From positions 62,001 through 126,000 of the forward strand of contig NZ_JAJSAX010000006.1 in NCBI RefSeq assembly GCF_021261315.1: a stretch of 64,000 nt of DNA. The letters are read 5' to 3'. Under the pieces are notes generated by a model. It saw only the letters and a program-made list of their open reading frames with translations, made no database searches and was not told the DNA's origin. Shown in pieces: positions 26,124-35,139 of the stretch. The stretch is from Epilithonimonas sp. JDS (GTDB lineage Bacteria > Bacteroidota > Bacteroidia > Flavobacteriales > Weeksellaceae). Position 1 is the stretch's first letter. Every line of letters starts with the position of its first letter. The translations under genes and the position numbers were made by a program.

Positions 26124-26156
26124 AACCCTTTCAGAGTTTCAAACTCTGAAAGGGTT
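26124..26156. terminator. Perfect palindrome of the GTTTCAAAC family, probable bidirectional terminator
   Basis: AACCCTTTCAGAGTTT, central C, AAACTCTGAAAGGGTT: perfect 16-base arms, with an A-run before and T-rich sequence after. It stands between convergent trmN6 and ftsE genes. It belongs to the same family as 9417-9449 and 9470-9500. Confidence 0.85.
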
Positions 26157-26214
26157 ATGTTTTATGAATGAAATTCGGCTCCCTTTTAGGGTTGGGGCAA
26201 AACGAATTTTATTT

Positions 26215-26925
26215 CTACTCAAAAAGTTCCGCCGTATCCAAAACAGAAACTTGTCCGTTCTCGCAACGAATCGCTTCACCAGGATAATTCTGAATCATAT
26301 GATAATCGTGCGTCGCCATCACAACTGCGCAATGGTTTTCTTCTGCAAGATTCTTTAGAAGCGTCATAATATCGTTGGAAGTTTCAGGGTCAAGATTCCC
26401 AGTCGGCTCATCCGCAAGGATTAATTCTGGATGATTCAGAAGTGCTCTCGCAATCGCAGCACGCTGTTGTTCACCGCCAGAAAGCTGGTGAGGCATTTTG
26501 TGCTTTTTGGTTTTCATTCCAACGCTGGACAGAACTTCGTCAATTCTTGCTTCCATTTTCAATTTGTCTTTCCAGCCTGTCGCTTGCAAGACAAATAGAA
26601 GGTTTTTCTCGATATTTCTGTCTGGCAAAAGCTGAAAATCCTGGAAAACGATGCCCAATTTTCTTCTCAAGTTTGGAACTTCGGATTGCTTCAGTTTTTT
26701 CAAATCGAATCCGGCAACCTGTCCGCTTCCGCCTTGTAGAGGCAATTGTCCGTAAAGCACTTTCAAAAGAGAACTCTTTCCAGAACCGGTTTTTCCGATA
26801 AGGTAGCAGAATTTCCCTTTCTTGATATGAAGGTCAACATCATTCAGGACTGTGAAGTTTTTTTGAACAATCTTGGCGTTGCTCAAATCTATAATATCTA
26901 CTCCCGGGTCGTTTCTATGCGGCAT
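26215..26925 (-). CDS. ftsE: ABC-type ATP-binding protein FtsE
   Basis: 236 residues. Walker A GKTGSGKSS (44-52), Q-loop VFQDFQLLPD (93-102), signature LSGGEQQR (148-155), Walker B LILADEPTGNLDP (168-180) and the switch His in ATHDYHMI. The Q-loop and the PTGNLDP stretch are of the FtsE/LolD class; LLPDRNIEKNLLFVLQATGW is typical of FtsE, which with FtsX controls peptidoglycan hydrolases at division. No ftsX is adjacent, so the assignment rests on sequence flavour; LolD is the main alternative. Confidence 0.85.
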   Translation of the reverse strand: MPHRNDPGVDIIDLSNAKIVQKNFTVLNDVDLHIKKGKFCYLIGKTGSGKSSLLKVLYGQLPLQGGSGQVAGFDLKKLKQSEVPNLRRKLGIVFQDFQLLPDRNIEKNLLFVLQATGWKDKLKMEARIDEVLSSVGMKTKKHKMPHQLSGGEQQRAAIARALLNHPELILADEPTGNLDPETSNDIMTLLKNLAEENHCAVVMATHDYHMIQNYPGEAIRCENGQVSVLDTAELFE

Positions 26926-27090
26926 AATTGCAATAATTGATAAGTTATAACTGATAAATGATTAAACAAATTATCAATTCAAAAATAACAAAAACATATT
27001 GTAATGCTTCTATTTTTGGGAAATTTTAACAACAAAAAATGTCTGAAACAATGTCCAGACACTTTTTGTATATGATAATTTTTGAAGAAA

Positions 27091-27249
27091 TTATCTCTTA
27101 GCGCGAGATGCACTAACAGTTAAGCTCTTTCTGCCTTTCGCTCTTCTAGCTGCCAACACTCGTCTTCCGTTTGGTGTAGACATTCTTTCACGGAAACCGT
27201 GTTTGTTTCTTCTTTTTCTCTCAGATGGTTGGAATGTTCTTTTACTCAT
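27091..27249 (-). CDS. rpmH: 50S ribosomal protein L34
   Basis: 52 residues, start ATG at 27249, stop TAA at 27091. The sequence [20 protein letters not shown], then [21 protein letters not shown], is diagnostic for L34, the last 50S protein in most listings. It stands alone: the usual neighbours rnpA and dnaA are not beside it, and ftsE follows on the same strand. It has its own strong promoter. Confidence 0.97.
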   Translation of the reverse strand: MSKRTFQPSERKRRNKHGFRERMSTPNGRRVLAARRAKGRKSLTVSASRAKR

Positions 27250-27293
27250 CACTAATATATTTAGTTCGTAATTACTATTAAATTTTCAGATTG

Positions 27294-27323
27294 CAAATAT
27301 ACAGCTTTTATTTTGCTCCACAA
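27294..27323 (-). promoter_or_regulatory. Promoter of rpmH
   Basis: On the minus strand: TTG (27321-27323), a 19-base spacer, then TATATTTG (27294-27301). The ATG follows 44 bases later. Confidence 0.78.
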
Positions 27324-27374
27324 GTATTTGAAAACTTTTTTACAATAATTTTCAACAACTTAGAATTTGAATTA

Positions 27375-27463
27375 TTTGGGCAGCTTTATCCGCCTTCCGT
27401 TCCCGCTTTTTTTGCCAAGCCTTTCCCAATCCAAAAAAGAGCTCCACTCAAGTCGGGCTGCGA
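27375..27463 (+). repeat. Dispersed intergenic repeat A, copy 2
   Basis: Begins TTTGGGCAGCTTTATCCGCC and ends AAGTCGGGCTGCGA. Outer stem GCAGC (27380-27384) with GCTGC (27457-27461), where copy 1 has GCGCC/GGCGC. Inner stem CTTTTTT with AAAAAAG. It is noncoding. Confidence 0.88.
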
Positions 27464-27502
27464 GTTTTCACTGTAAAACAAGATTGGGTTATAACCACGA
27501 AG

Positions 27503-27553
27503 TTTGTCATTCCGTAGGAATCTCAACAGTCGAGATTCTTTCAGAATGACAAA
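27503..27553. repeat. GTCATTC palindromic element
   Basis: TTTGTCATTC (27503-27512) pairs perfectly with GAATGACAAA (27544-27553). An inner pair, GAATCTC and GAGATTC, is also perfect, separated from the outer stem by an unpaired five-base internal loop. It lies 40 bases past repeat A copy 2. Confidence 0.88.
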
Positions 27554-27601
27554 ATTACGGTTTAATATAATTTTTAAATTTGTCTTAGTTAAAAACAAAC
27601 G

Positions 27602-27946
27602 ATGATAACATCAAAAGAAAATTCCGAACATTACATTTGGGGAAATAATTGTGACAGCTGGGTTTTATTAAACTCAGAAAACCTTTCTGTTAAACAGGAA
27701 ATGATGCCTCCAAAAACAAAAGAACAACTTCATTTTCACAGAAATGCACAACAGTTTTTCTTTATTCTCAAAGGAAAAGCAAAATTTCACAAAGACGAAA
27801 ATGTTTTCGAAGTATCAGAAAATTCGGGTTTTCACATTTTGCCAAATCAAATTCATCTGATAGAAAATGACACAGAAAATGATTTGGAATTCTTGGTAAT
27901 ATCCAATCCTTCCACAAATAATGATAGATTTGCAGTAGAAAAATAA
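27602..27946 (+). CDS. Cupin-domain protein
   Basis: 114 residues, a single cupin. HFHRNAQQFFFILKGKAKFH gives the first metal-ligand motif (His, His, Gln and later His) and GFHILPNQIHLIEN the second. No signal peptide. It starts four bases before waaA (stop 27946, next ATG 27950) and is therefore probably co-transcribed and coupled. The substrate is unknown; cupins of this size range from sugar isomerases to small binding proteins. A link to lipid A/Kdo metabolism is inference from position only. Confidence 0.85.
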   Translation: MITSKENSEHYIWGNNCDSWVLLNSENLSVKQEMMPPKTKEQLHFHRNAQQFFFILKGKAKFHKDENVFEVSENSGFHILPNQIHLIENDTENDLEFLVISNPSTNNDRFAVEK

Positions 27947-27949
27947 AAG

Positions 27950-29221
27950 ATGAAATCTCTATACAATCTTTTCGTCCGCCTGATGATTTTCGCGATGAAA
28001 GTCTTTTCACTCGTCAATTCCAAAACCAAAAAGGGAATCCGAGGTAGAAAACAGTCTTTGGGAATTGTAAGAAATGCTTTTGCTCCCGAGGATAAAGTAC
28101 TTTGGATGCACGCCTCCAGCCTAGGCGAGTACGAGCAAGGTCTGCCAGTTCTCGAAAAATTAAAAGAACAATTCCCGGATTATAAAGTTTTAATCACGTT
28201 CTTCTCGCCATCTGGTTACGAAAATGTGAAGAAGAAAAAACACATAGCGGACGCGATTTGTTATTTGCCATTTGATAAAACGAAGGACGTTCAGAAATTT
28301 GTCTCCAGCTTCGATTGTCAGATTTTTTTCACCGTTAAATACGATTATTGGTACAATCTCTTAAGCACTTTGAAAAATCGAGGAACAAAACTTTACGTCA
28401 TTTCCGCACTGTTTTACGAACATCAAATCTTCTTCGAGAACTACGGAAAATGGTTTGCAAAACAACTAAAAAATAACATCGATTGGTTTTTTCATCAGAC
28501 CATCAAATCTTCTGCGTTGGCGAAAAATATTGGTTTGGTCAATTCCTCCGTTTCCGGCGACACGAGATTTGACCGCGTGAAGCAATTCTTGGACAGAGAC
28601 AATCATCTGGATTTCATAGAAGATTTCAAAGGCAGTCAGAAACTAATTGTCTTCGGAAGTTCGTGGCAAACTGAGGAAGATATCGCTCAGCTTTTGGTAA
28701 AAAAACTGCCCGAAACCAAGTTCGCCATCGCACCTCACGATTTGCATCGCGTTCCGCATTTGTTAAAATTATTTCCAAATGCAATTCTATACAGCTCGCT
28801 TTCCAATTCTCCAACGCTTCAAACTTCGAATTATCAAATTCTGATCATCGACAGCATTGGAAAACTCTCCAAATTGTATTCTTATGCAGATTTGGCGGTT
28901 GTTGGCGGCGGATTTCATTCGGCGGGATTGCATAATATTTTGGAAGCGGCGGTTTATTCGGTTCCCGTAATTTTCGGAAATCAGTATCAGAAAAATCCGG
29001 AGGCAGATGATTTGGTTACAGCAAAAGGCGGGAAGCATTTTGACGATTTTGTGACTGCGGCCGCATTCATCGAGGAAGTGATGAAAAAAGATTTGTCAGC
29101 CGAAGATGGCGAAGTTTCTTACCTGAAAGAAATGTCTAAAAATGCAGGAGATTTTGTGAAGTCTCAGCCAAATTCTACGGAGATTATTTTGAGGAAAATC
29201 TTACAACAAGATGAAAATTGA
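27950..29221 (+). CDS. waaA: 3-Deoxy-D-manno-octulosonic acid transferase
   Basis: Transfers Kdo from CMP-Kdo to lipid A precursor at the inner membrane (family GT30). 423 residues. The N-terminal anchor MKSLYNLFVRLMIFAMKVFSL is the usual membrane segment. Further blocks: WMHASSLGEYEQGLPVL with the catalytic Glu, VLITFFSPSGYE, YLPFDKTKDVQKF, VSGDTRFDRV, and GGGFHSAGLHNILEAAVYSVPVIFG near the C-terminus. It is a full-length enzyme, coupled to the upstream cupin gene. Confidence 0.95.
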   Translation: MKSLYNLFVRLMIFAMKVFSLVNSKTKKGIRGRKQSLGIVRNAFAPEDKVLWMHASSLGEYEQGLPVLEKLKEQFPDYKVLITFFSPSGYENVKKKKHIADAICYLPFDKTKDVQKFVSSFDCQIFFTVKYDYWYNLLSTLKNRGTKLYVISALFYEHQIFFENYGKWFAKQLKNNIDWFFHQTIKSSALAKNIGLVNSSVSGDTRFDRVKQFLDRDNHLDFIEDFKGSQKLIVFGSSWQTEEDIAQLLVKKLPETKFAIAPHDLHRVPHLLKLFPNAILYSSLSNSPTLQTSNYQILIIDSIGKLSKLYSYADLAVVGGGFHSAGLHNILEAAVYSVPVIFGNQYQKNPEADDLVTAKGGKHFDDFVTAAAFIEEVMKKDLSAEDGEVSYLKEMSKNAGDFVKSQPNSTEIILRKILQQDEN

Positions 29222-29255
29222 ATTTGTTTTTAAATTATTTAAAATATTTTCAACT

Positions 29256-29411
29256 GCTCCGAAGGAGTAAAATGTTTGTAGGGAAAATGAAGTAATCGTA
29301 ATTAGAGCTCCAGCGGAGTTCAATCTTGTAGCAGTAATTAATATGTCGCACCTACGGAGCTTCGCCAGTTTCAGTTAAGGGATTTCTACAAACGTTTAGC
29401 TCCTCTGGAGC
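29256..29411. repeat. Inverted-repeat element with four CTCC-NNN-GGAG mini-hairpins
   Basis: Outer inverted repeats of 26 bases (29256-29281 and 29386-29411) agree at 21 positions. Mini-hairpins: CTCCGAAGGAG (29257-29267), CTCCAGCGGAG (29308-29318), CACCTACGGAG (29349-29359, degenerate) and CTCCTCTGGAG (29400-29410). The stem bases are kept and the three-base loop differs each time. No open frame; it lies between two convergent genes. Confidence 0.8.
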
Positions 29412-29440
29412 GATTTGATGTTAAATTAATTTAAATTAAT

Positions 29441-30067
29441 CTACCTCAAAAATCCCTCACTCTTAATTCCTTTCACAATCAATTCAAAATGGTCGGGAAT
29501 ATTTTCGCATTTCAGCCAATTGAAATCTAAACCATTGTTGATACACAATTTCTGTAAATAAAGATTGTTGTCGATTTTCTCGTAAAGCTTGTCAAGGAAT
29601 TCATCAATTTCCATCCAGTAATCTTCGTCCAGTTTTTTGGTCAAAGTCAGGGCTTTGAAGATTTTGTTGATGAGATAAATATAAAGTTTGTAAACATTAT
29701 CAAATCTTTGTGTTCCAAGTTTCTCGTTGTATTCTAAGATTTCATTAATTAAAAATAAATTCAAAGAAACGTCGCCAAATTTGTCGGTTGTGATTTTCAC
29801 GTGTTCCGTAATTTCAGCGCTAATTTTCCTGATGAGAACGAGGAAATATTTTTGATTCGCAATATATTTTGAAGCCAACGAGACTTTCTCACGGATGTTT
29901 TCTTCCATCGCATCTCGTTTATCATCAACCGCTTCCAGGTCAATCAATTCGAAATAAAGTTTCTTGGAAAGCAATTTGTCTTTCTTCAACAATCGGAAAA
30001 TCAATTTGTCTTTTTCGGCTGGGGAAAATTCGCTCAAAGCCTGCTTAAATTCTTTTGAATATTCCAT
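29441..30067 (-). CDS. Conserved hypothetical protein
   Basis: 208 residues, highly charged and almost entirely helical in composition (MEYSKEFKQALSEFSPAEKDKLIFRLLKKDK at the start; only short pieces quoted). No signal peptide, membrane span or metal motif. ATG shares its A with the TAA of the upstream glycosyltransferase gene, so the two are coupled. I recognise no family; the helical repeats suggest a scaffold or binding protein. Confidence 0.75.
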   Translation of the reverse strand: MEYSKEFKQALSEFSPAEKDKLIFRLLKKDKLLSKKLYFELIDLEAVDDKRDAMEENIREKVSLASKYIANQKYFLVLIRKISAEITEHVKITTDKFGDVSLNLFLINEILEYNEKLGTQRFDNVYKLYIYLINKIFKALTLTKKLDEDYWMEIDEFLDKLYEKIDNNLYLQKLCINNGLDFNWLKCENIPDHFELIVKGIKSEGFLR

Positions 30068-30819
30068 TAATTGAAGATTTTTGAATATTTGATAAAACCG
30101 TTAAACGCCCAATTCGCTGTGTAGTACAACGATTTTACAGTCGAAAATTTCATATAATCTTTGTAAACCAAATATTGGTCTTTCATAATGTTTGATTTAT
30201 TTCGGGAAACGCTGTTGGCGAGCATTCGGTATTTTGATAAAGTTTTTTTCAAAGGTTTTCCTTGCGGGATTTTCATTAAAAGCTCCAGCCACATCACGTG
30301 ATCTTCGCGTTTTGTGCCTTCCGGAAAATAGAATTTTCCAACTCGTTTGGAATCGTACATTGATGCAAGCAAAGACAATCTGCAGGTTTTCAAAAGATTA
30401 TTAAAATTGACAATTGTGTCTGCTTCGAAATCGCCTAAAACAGGATTCAGATTTTCGTCACAACGTGAATAGGTGGAGTAGGCTAATTCAGCATTTTCAG
30501 ATTTCATAAAGTTGACCATTTCTTCGAGGAAATTGGGTTCCCAAAAATCGTCAGAGTCCAGAAAAGTGATGAATCTTCCGGTTGCATTTTCCAAAGAAAT
30601 ATTTCTTGCGTGTCCGGCGCCGCCATTTTTCTCCGCTTTGAAAATTTTGATTCTCGAGTCGTTTTGTTTTTCCAGAATTTCTACTGAATTGTCTGTCGAG
30701 CAATCATCAGTAATCAGCCATTCCCAATCTTTGAAAGTTTGATTGAGGACAGAAGCGATGGTTTCTTCCAGATATTTTGAAGAATTGTAACTCGGTGTGA
30801 TGATTGAGATTTCCGGCAC
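30067..30819 (-). CDS. Glycosyltransferase family 2
   Basis: 250 residues. ISIITPSYNSSKYLEETIASVLNQ, the ITDDCSTDNSVE nucleotide-binding loop (36-47), AEKNGGAGHARNISLE and FLDSDDFWEPNF with the metal-binding D-x-D region (about 90) are classic GT2. There is also the REDHVMWLELL acceptor-side block (about 176-186), a feature of lipooligosaccharide and teichoic-type GT2 enzymes. It overlaps the following helical gene by one base (TAATG). It is near waaA, so it may act on the LPS core. Confidence 0.92.
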   Translation of the reverse strand: MPEISIITPSYNSSKYLEETIASVLNQTFKDWEWLITDDCSTDNSVEILEKQNDSRIKIFKAEKNGGAGHARNISLENATGRFITFLDSDDFWEPNFLEEMVNFMKSENAELAYSTYSRCDENLNPVLGDFEADTIVNFNNLLKTCRLSLLASMYDSKRVGKFYFPEGTKREDHVMWLELLMKIPQGKPLKKTLSKYRMLANSVSRNKSNIMKDQYLVYKDYMKFSTVKSLYYTANWAFNGFIKYSKIFN

Positions 30820-30941
30820 TTGCTATTTTTTACAAAGATAAAACTATTTCAGAAGGGCATAAAATTTGAAGCAAAAACATTATCAAAAACACAAATTTTA
30901 CGCTATGAACTGAAATATACTTCAACCAAAAACCAAATATT

Positions 30942-31862
30942 ATGAAAAGGTATGTTTTAGTATTTCCAGTTTTGGCAAGTCTATTTTTCGGTATTCAGTC
31001 TTGCTCATCAGATTCAGAAGATATGACGGAAACGCCCGTCGAAACCGTTGCCGACACTTGGCAGGAACATTGGTACGATCACAATCACCTCGTCAAAAAT
31101 GTTTACAAAGATAATTCAATAGCTGTCTATCACGACAGCGATATGCCTGCAATCACCTGGCCAAACGATTATCTCAAAAAAGTCTGGGATTATTCAAATG
31201 CCAATTACGGCACACTCTACGGCAACAGCGAGGACAAAAAACTCTATGCCATCTTCCACGGTGATAAATATGGCGGTGGCCACGCATCCTATTATTATGA
31301 TGGTTCTCACGATTTTAGAAATGTGATAGATGTTGGTCTGGTCAAAGCTAATTGGAATGGCGGACCTACCGGAAACACTTTGGATATTCTGACCCACGAG
31401 GTTGGGCATATTGTAGAAAGTGCCTCGTTCAATACCAGAACTTCTCCGGCTTACACAGTTTGGAAAGACAGCAAATGGGCGGAAATCTATATTTATGATA
31501 TTTACAAAAATCTGGGTTTGACTGCAGAACTGCAGAGGTGGACAACCTTGATGAATGCTAACACCGATGATTTTCCGCGAGCTAATACACACTGGTTCAA
31601 GGATTGGTTTTTCCCAATTTATAATAATTACGGCGGAACACAGGTTTTGAGTAAATTCTTTAAAGTAATGTCTCAAAATTTCCCGAAAGATGCCAACGGA
31701 AAATACACCCGTGAAATGAACTGGGGAGAATTTATCCATTTTTGGAGTGGCGCTGCAGGGACGAATTTGAAAAATCTGGCGACAAACGCTTTCGGATGGA
31801 CAGCAACAATGGATGCTCATTTCAACAAAGCAAAAACAGATTTTCCTGCGATTGTCTATTAA
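30942..31862 (+). CDS. Putative zinc metallopeptidase lipoprotein
   Basis: 306 residues. Lipoprotein signal MKRYVLVFPVLASLFFGIQS then Cys21, followed by an acidic SSDSEDMTE linker, so it is exported and lipidated. HEVGH at 152-156 is an H-E-x-x-H zinc motif (LDILTHEVGHIVES); Glu181 in KWAEIYIYD may be the third ligand, 24 residues on, as in gluzincins. Later regions are rich in Trp and aromatic residues (HWFKDWFFPIYNNYGG, MNWGEFIHFWSG). It is monocistronic with a terminator behind it. Substrate and exact peptidase family are unknown to me. Confidence 0.8.
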   Translation: MKRYVLVFPVLASLFFGIQSCSSDSEDMTETPVETVADTWQEHWYDHNHLVKNVYKDNSIAVYHDSDMPAITWPNDYLKKVWDYSNANYGTLYGNSEDKKLYAIFHGDKYGGGHASYYYDGSHDFRNVIDVGLVKANWNGGPTGNTLDILTHEVGHIVESASFNTRTSPAYTVWKDSKWAEIYIYDIYKNLGLTAELQRWTTLMNANTDDFPRANTHWFKDWFFPIYNNYGGTQVLSKFFKVMSQNFPKDANGKYTREMNWGEFIHFWSGAAGTNLKNLATNAFGWTATMDAHFNKAKTDFPAIVY

Positions 31863-31878
31863 TTTTAAAATTTAATCT

Positions 31879-31919
31879 AAAAAATTCCGAACTTGTAGAA
31901 ATAAGGTCGGAATTTTTTT
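31879..31919 (+). terminator. Terminator after the metallopeptidase gene
   Basis: AAAAATTCCGA (31880-31890) pairs with TCGGAATTTTTTT (31907-31919). Confidence 0.88.
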
Positions 31920-31983
31920 ATAAAATCACTAAGTTTGTGCTTAGAAAATTTTCAAATACTTATAAATTAGCAATTCAATAAGA

Positions 31984-34845
31984 ATGTTTTACGACCATCA
32001 GCAGATAGAAAAAAAGTGGCAGAAATACTGGGAAGACAACCAAACTTACAAGACTTCCGACTCAACCGATAAACCGAAATTCTACGTCCTCGATATGTTT
32101 CCGTACCCATCCGGAGCTGGACTTCACGTGGGTCATCCGCTGGGATACATCGCGTCGGATATCTATGCGAGATTCAAAAGACATCAGGGTTTCAACGTTT
32201 TACATCCTGTTGGTTATGACAGTTTTGGACTTCCTGCTGAGCAATATGCAATCCAGACCGGAACGCATCCAGCGATTACAACGGAACAAAATATTACGAG
32301 ATACGAGGAGCAATTAAGAAAAATCGGGTTTTCATTTGACTGGAGAAGGGAAGTGAGAACTTCCGACGCTTCTTATTATAAATGGACGCAATGGATTTTC
32401 ATTCAGTTGTTTCATTCTTGGTATAATAAAGATGCGGACAAGGCAGAATCTATCGAGACTTTAATCAAACATTTTGAAGAAAAAGGAACGGAAGGTTTGA
32501 ACGCCAATCAAAATGAGGAATTAACTTTCACTTCAGAGGAATGGAAAAGTAAATCTGAAATTGAGAAAGAAGAAATATTATTGAATTATCGTCTGGCTTT
32601 CCGTGCGGAAACGACTGTAAACTGGTGTCCAGCATTGGGAACCGTTTTGGCGAACGACGAAATAAAAGACGGAAAATCTGAAAGAGGCGGTTACCCTGTT
32701 TTCCAAAAGAAAATGATGCAGTGGAGTATGAGAATCTCTGCTTATTCTGAAAGATTGTTACAAGGTTTGAAAACTTTGGACTGGCCACAACCTTTGAAAG
32801 ATGCTCAGGAATATTGGATTGGAAAATCTCAGGGTGCGCAGGTAAGATTTTTGGTTGATGGTTCTCAGTTGATAGTTGTTGGGAAAGAAGCCAACAACCA
32901 GCAACCAACAACCAACAACTTTATAGAAGTTTTCACTACAAGACCTGATACCATTTTCGGAGCAACCTTTATGGTTTTGGCGCCGGAAAATCCTTTGGTT
33001 CAGACTTTAACAACTCCAGAACAAAAAGCTGAGGTTGATAATTATATAGAAGAAACTTCCAAAAAAACAGAACGTGATAGAATGGCCGACGTGAAAAACG
33101 TGAGTGGTGCTTTCACGGGAAGTTATGCTATTAATCCATTTACCGGGAAAAATATTCCGGTTTATATTTCGGATTATGTGTTGATGGGTTACGGAACTGG
33201 CGCTGTAATGGCTGTTCCGGCGCACGACGAGCGTGACCACAGATTTGCGAAGAAATTTAATTTGGAAATCATCAAGGTTGTAGAATCTGATGTGGATGTT
33301 CAGGAAGAAGCTTATGATTCTAAAGATTCAGTTTGTGTGAATTCTGATTTCTTGAATGGTCTTAATTATAAGGATGCGAAATCAAAAATAATCGCTGAAA
33401 TCGAAAACAAAAGCATTGGTCACGGAACGACGAATTACAGACAGCGTGATGCGATTTTCTCCAGACAAAGATATTGGGGCGAGCCGGTTCCTATCTATTA
33501 TAAGGATGGAATGCCGTACACTTTGCCAAATTCCGCTTTGCCTTTGGAACTTCCTGAGGTTGAAAAATATTTACCGACAGAAGATGGCGACCCACCATTA
33601 GGAAATGCAAAAACATTTGCCTGGGACGAGGCGAATCAAAAAGTGGTTGACACAGATTTGATTGATGATAAAACCGTCTTCCCATTAGAATTATCCACAA
33701 TGCCAGGTTGGGCAGGAAGTTCCTGGTATTTCCTTAGATATATGGACCCGAATGATGACGCAGTTTTTGCTAAAAAGGAACTGACCGATTATTGGGGGCA
33801 AGTCGATTTGTACATCGGTGGTAGCGAGCACGCAACTGGACATTTATTATATTCCCGTTTTTGGAATATGTTCTTGAAGGACAGAGGTTACATTGAACAA
33901 AATGAACCTTTCCAAAAGTTGATTAATCAAGGAATGATTTTGGGGATGAGTGCGTTTGTTTATAGAATTGACGGAACGAATCAATATGTTTCCAAAAATT
34001 TGATTGGTGAACATAAAACTCAAGCCATTCACGTTGATGTCTCTTTATTAAAAGGAACAACTGACGAATTGGAAACTGAAGCTTTCAAAGCTTGGAGACC
34101 AGATTATGCGGATGCGGAATTTATTTTGGAAGATGGAAAATACATCACAGGTCGTGAAGTTGAAAAAATGTCCAAATCAAAATACAACGTCGTCAACCCA
34201 GATGACATATGTAATGAATATGGCGCAGATGGTTTGAGATTGTACGAAATGTTCCTTGGTCCATTAGAACAATCCAAACCCTGGAACACGCAAGGTCTTA
34301 GTGGTGTTTATGGTTTCTTGAAGAAGTTCTGGAACTTGTATTTCAACGGCGATACGTTTGAAGTTTCTGATGAGGAGCCAACAAAAGCGGAATTCAAGAT
34401 TTTACATACTTTAATCAAGAAAGTGCTTTTTGATATTGAGAATTTTTCTTTCAATACTTCGGTGTCGTCATTTATGATAGCAGTCAACGAGTTACAGAAA
34501 TTGAAATGCAATAAGAGAGCGATTCTGGAGCCATTGGCAATAATAATCTCGCCTTATGCGCCACACATCTGCGAAGAGGTATGGAATTTGCTGGGAAATA
34601 ATTCGTCTATAGAATTCGAGAAGTTTCCAATTCTTGATGAAGCTTATCTTGTAGAAGATGAGATAGATTACCCAGTAAGTTTTAACGGAAAGATGAAATT
34701 CAAGATTAAATTAGCCGCTGACCTTGGAAAAGAGGAGGTGGAAAAAATTATTTTGGAAAATGAGGATGCAAAAAGACACTTAGAAGGAAAAACGGTGAAA
34801 AATTTCATCTTTGTTCCCAAGAAAATCATTAATATTGTGTCATAA
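31984..34845 (+). CDS. leuS: Leucine--tRNA ligase
   Basis: Class I synthetase charging tRNA-Leu, 953 residues. HIGH-type motif in [15 protein letters not shown] (about 38-52), KMSKS motif KMSKSKYN (728-735, Met729), and the CP1 editing domain between them with [13 protein letters not shown] and [16 protein letters not shown] large Glu/Lys-rich insertion near residues 155-200 and another around 295-310 lengthen it beyond the E. coli enzyme. The C-terminal anticodon domain ends [17 protein letters not shown], as usual. It follows the metallopeptidase terminator and stands alone. Confidence 0.97.
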   Translation: MFYDHQQIEKKWQKYWEDNQTYKTSDSTDKPKFYVLDMFPYPSGAGLHVGHPLGYIASDIYARFKRHQGFNVLHPVGYDSFGLPAEQYAIQTGTHPAITTEQNITRYEEQLRKIGFSFDWRREVRTSDASYYKWTQWIFIQLFHSWYNKDADKAESIETLIKHFEEKGTEGLNANQNEELTFTSEEWKSKSEIEKEEILLNYRLAFRAETTVNWCPALGTVLANDEIKDGKSERGGYPVFQKKMMQWSMRISAYSERLLQGLKTLDWPQPLKDAQEYWIGKSQGAQVRFLVDGSQLIVVGKEANNQQPTTNNFIEVFTTRPDTIFGATFMVLAPENPLVQTLTTPEQKAEVDNYIEETSKKTERDRMADVKNVSGAFTGSYAINPFTGKNIPVYISDYVLMGYGTGAVMAVPAHDERDHRFAKKFNLEIIKVVESDVDVQEEAYDSKDSVCVNSDFLNGLNYKDAKSKIIAEIENKSIGHGTTNYRQRDAIFSRQRYWGEPVPIYYKDGMPYTLPNSALPLELPEVEKYLPTEDGDPPLGNAKTFAWDEANQKVVDTDLIDDKTVFPLELSTMPGWAGSSWYFLRYMDPNDDAVFAKKELTDYWGQVDLYIGGSEHATGHLLYSRFWNMFLKDRGYIEQNEPFQKLINQGMILGMSAFVYRIDGTNQYVSKNLIGEHKTQAIHVDVSLLKGTTDELETEAFKAWRPDYADAEFILEDGKYITGREVEKMSKSKYNVVNPDDICNEYGADGLRLYEMFLGPLEQSKPWNTQGLSGVYGFLKKFWNLYFNGDTFEVSDEEPTKAEFKILHTLIKKVLFDIENFSFNTSVSSFMIAVNELQKLKCNKRAILEPLAIIISPYAPHICEEVWNLLGNNSSIEFEKFPILDEAYLVEDEIDYPVSFNGKMKFKIKLAADLGKEEVEKIILENEDAKRHLEGKTVKNFIFVPKKIINIVS

Positions 34846-35043
34846 GTAAGCAATGAAAAAGGGCTTTTTAAAACTTTAACAAAAATTTATAATATATCTG
34901 AATCGATATTATTGAATCAATTAAAATAAAAATATTGCTTAATTTTTAGTTTTATTTTCTAATGATTGGGTAAATAGATAATAAATTCATAAAATATCAG
35001 TTTAATTTTAATAATATAAGAACGCGGTCTCGATTGCATTGAT

Positions 35044-35057
35044 AAAAAAAAAAAAAA
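35044..35057 (+). repeat. Poly-A tract of 14
   Basis: A run of 14 A in the 294-base AT-rich gap between leuS and exbB, 82 bases before the exbB ATG. The rest of the gap has no clear promoter box or hairpin that I can support. Confidence 0.9.
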
Positions 35058-35139
35058 GTAACATTATTTAGTTTGCATTTTTAAATAATTTGACTTTATT
35101 TTACAGAATAAAATTTAACAATTATAATTTAGTTTTAAT

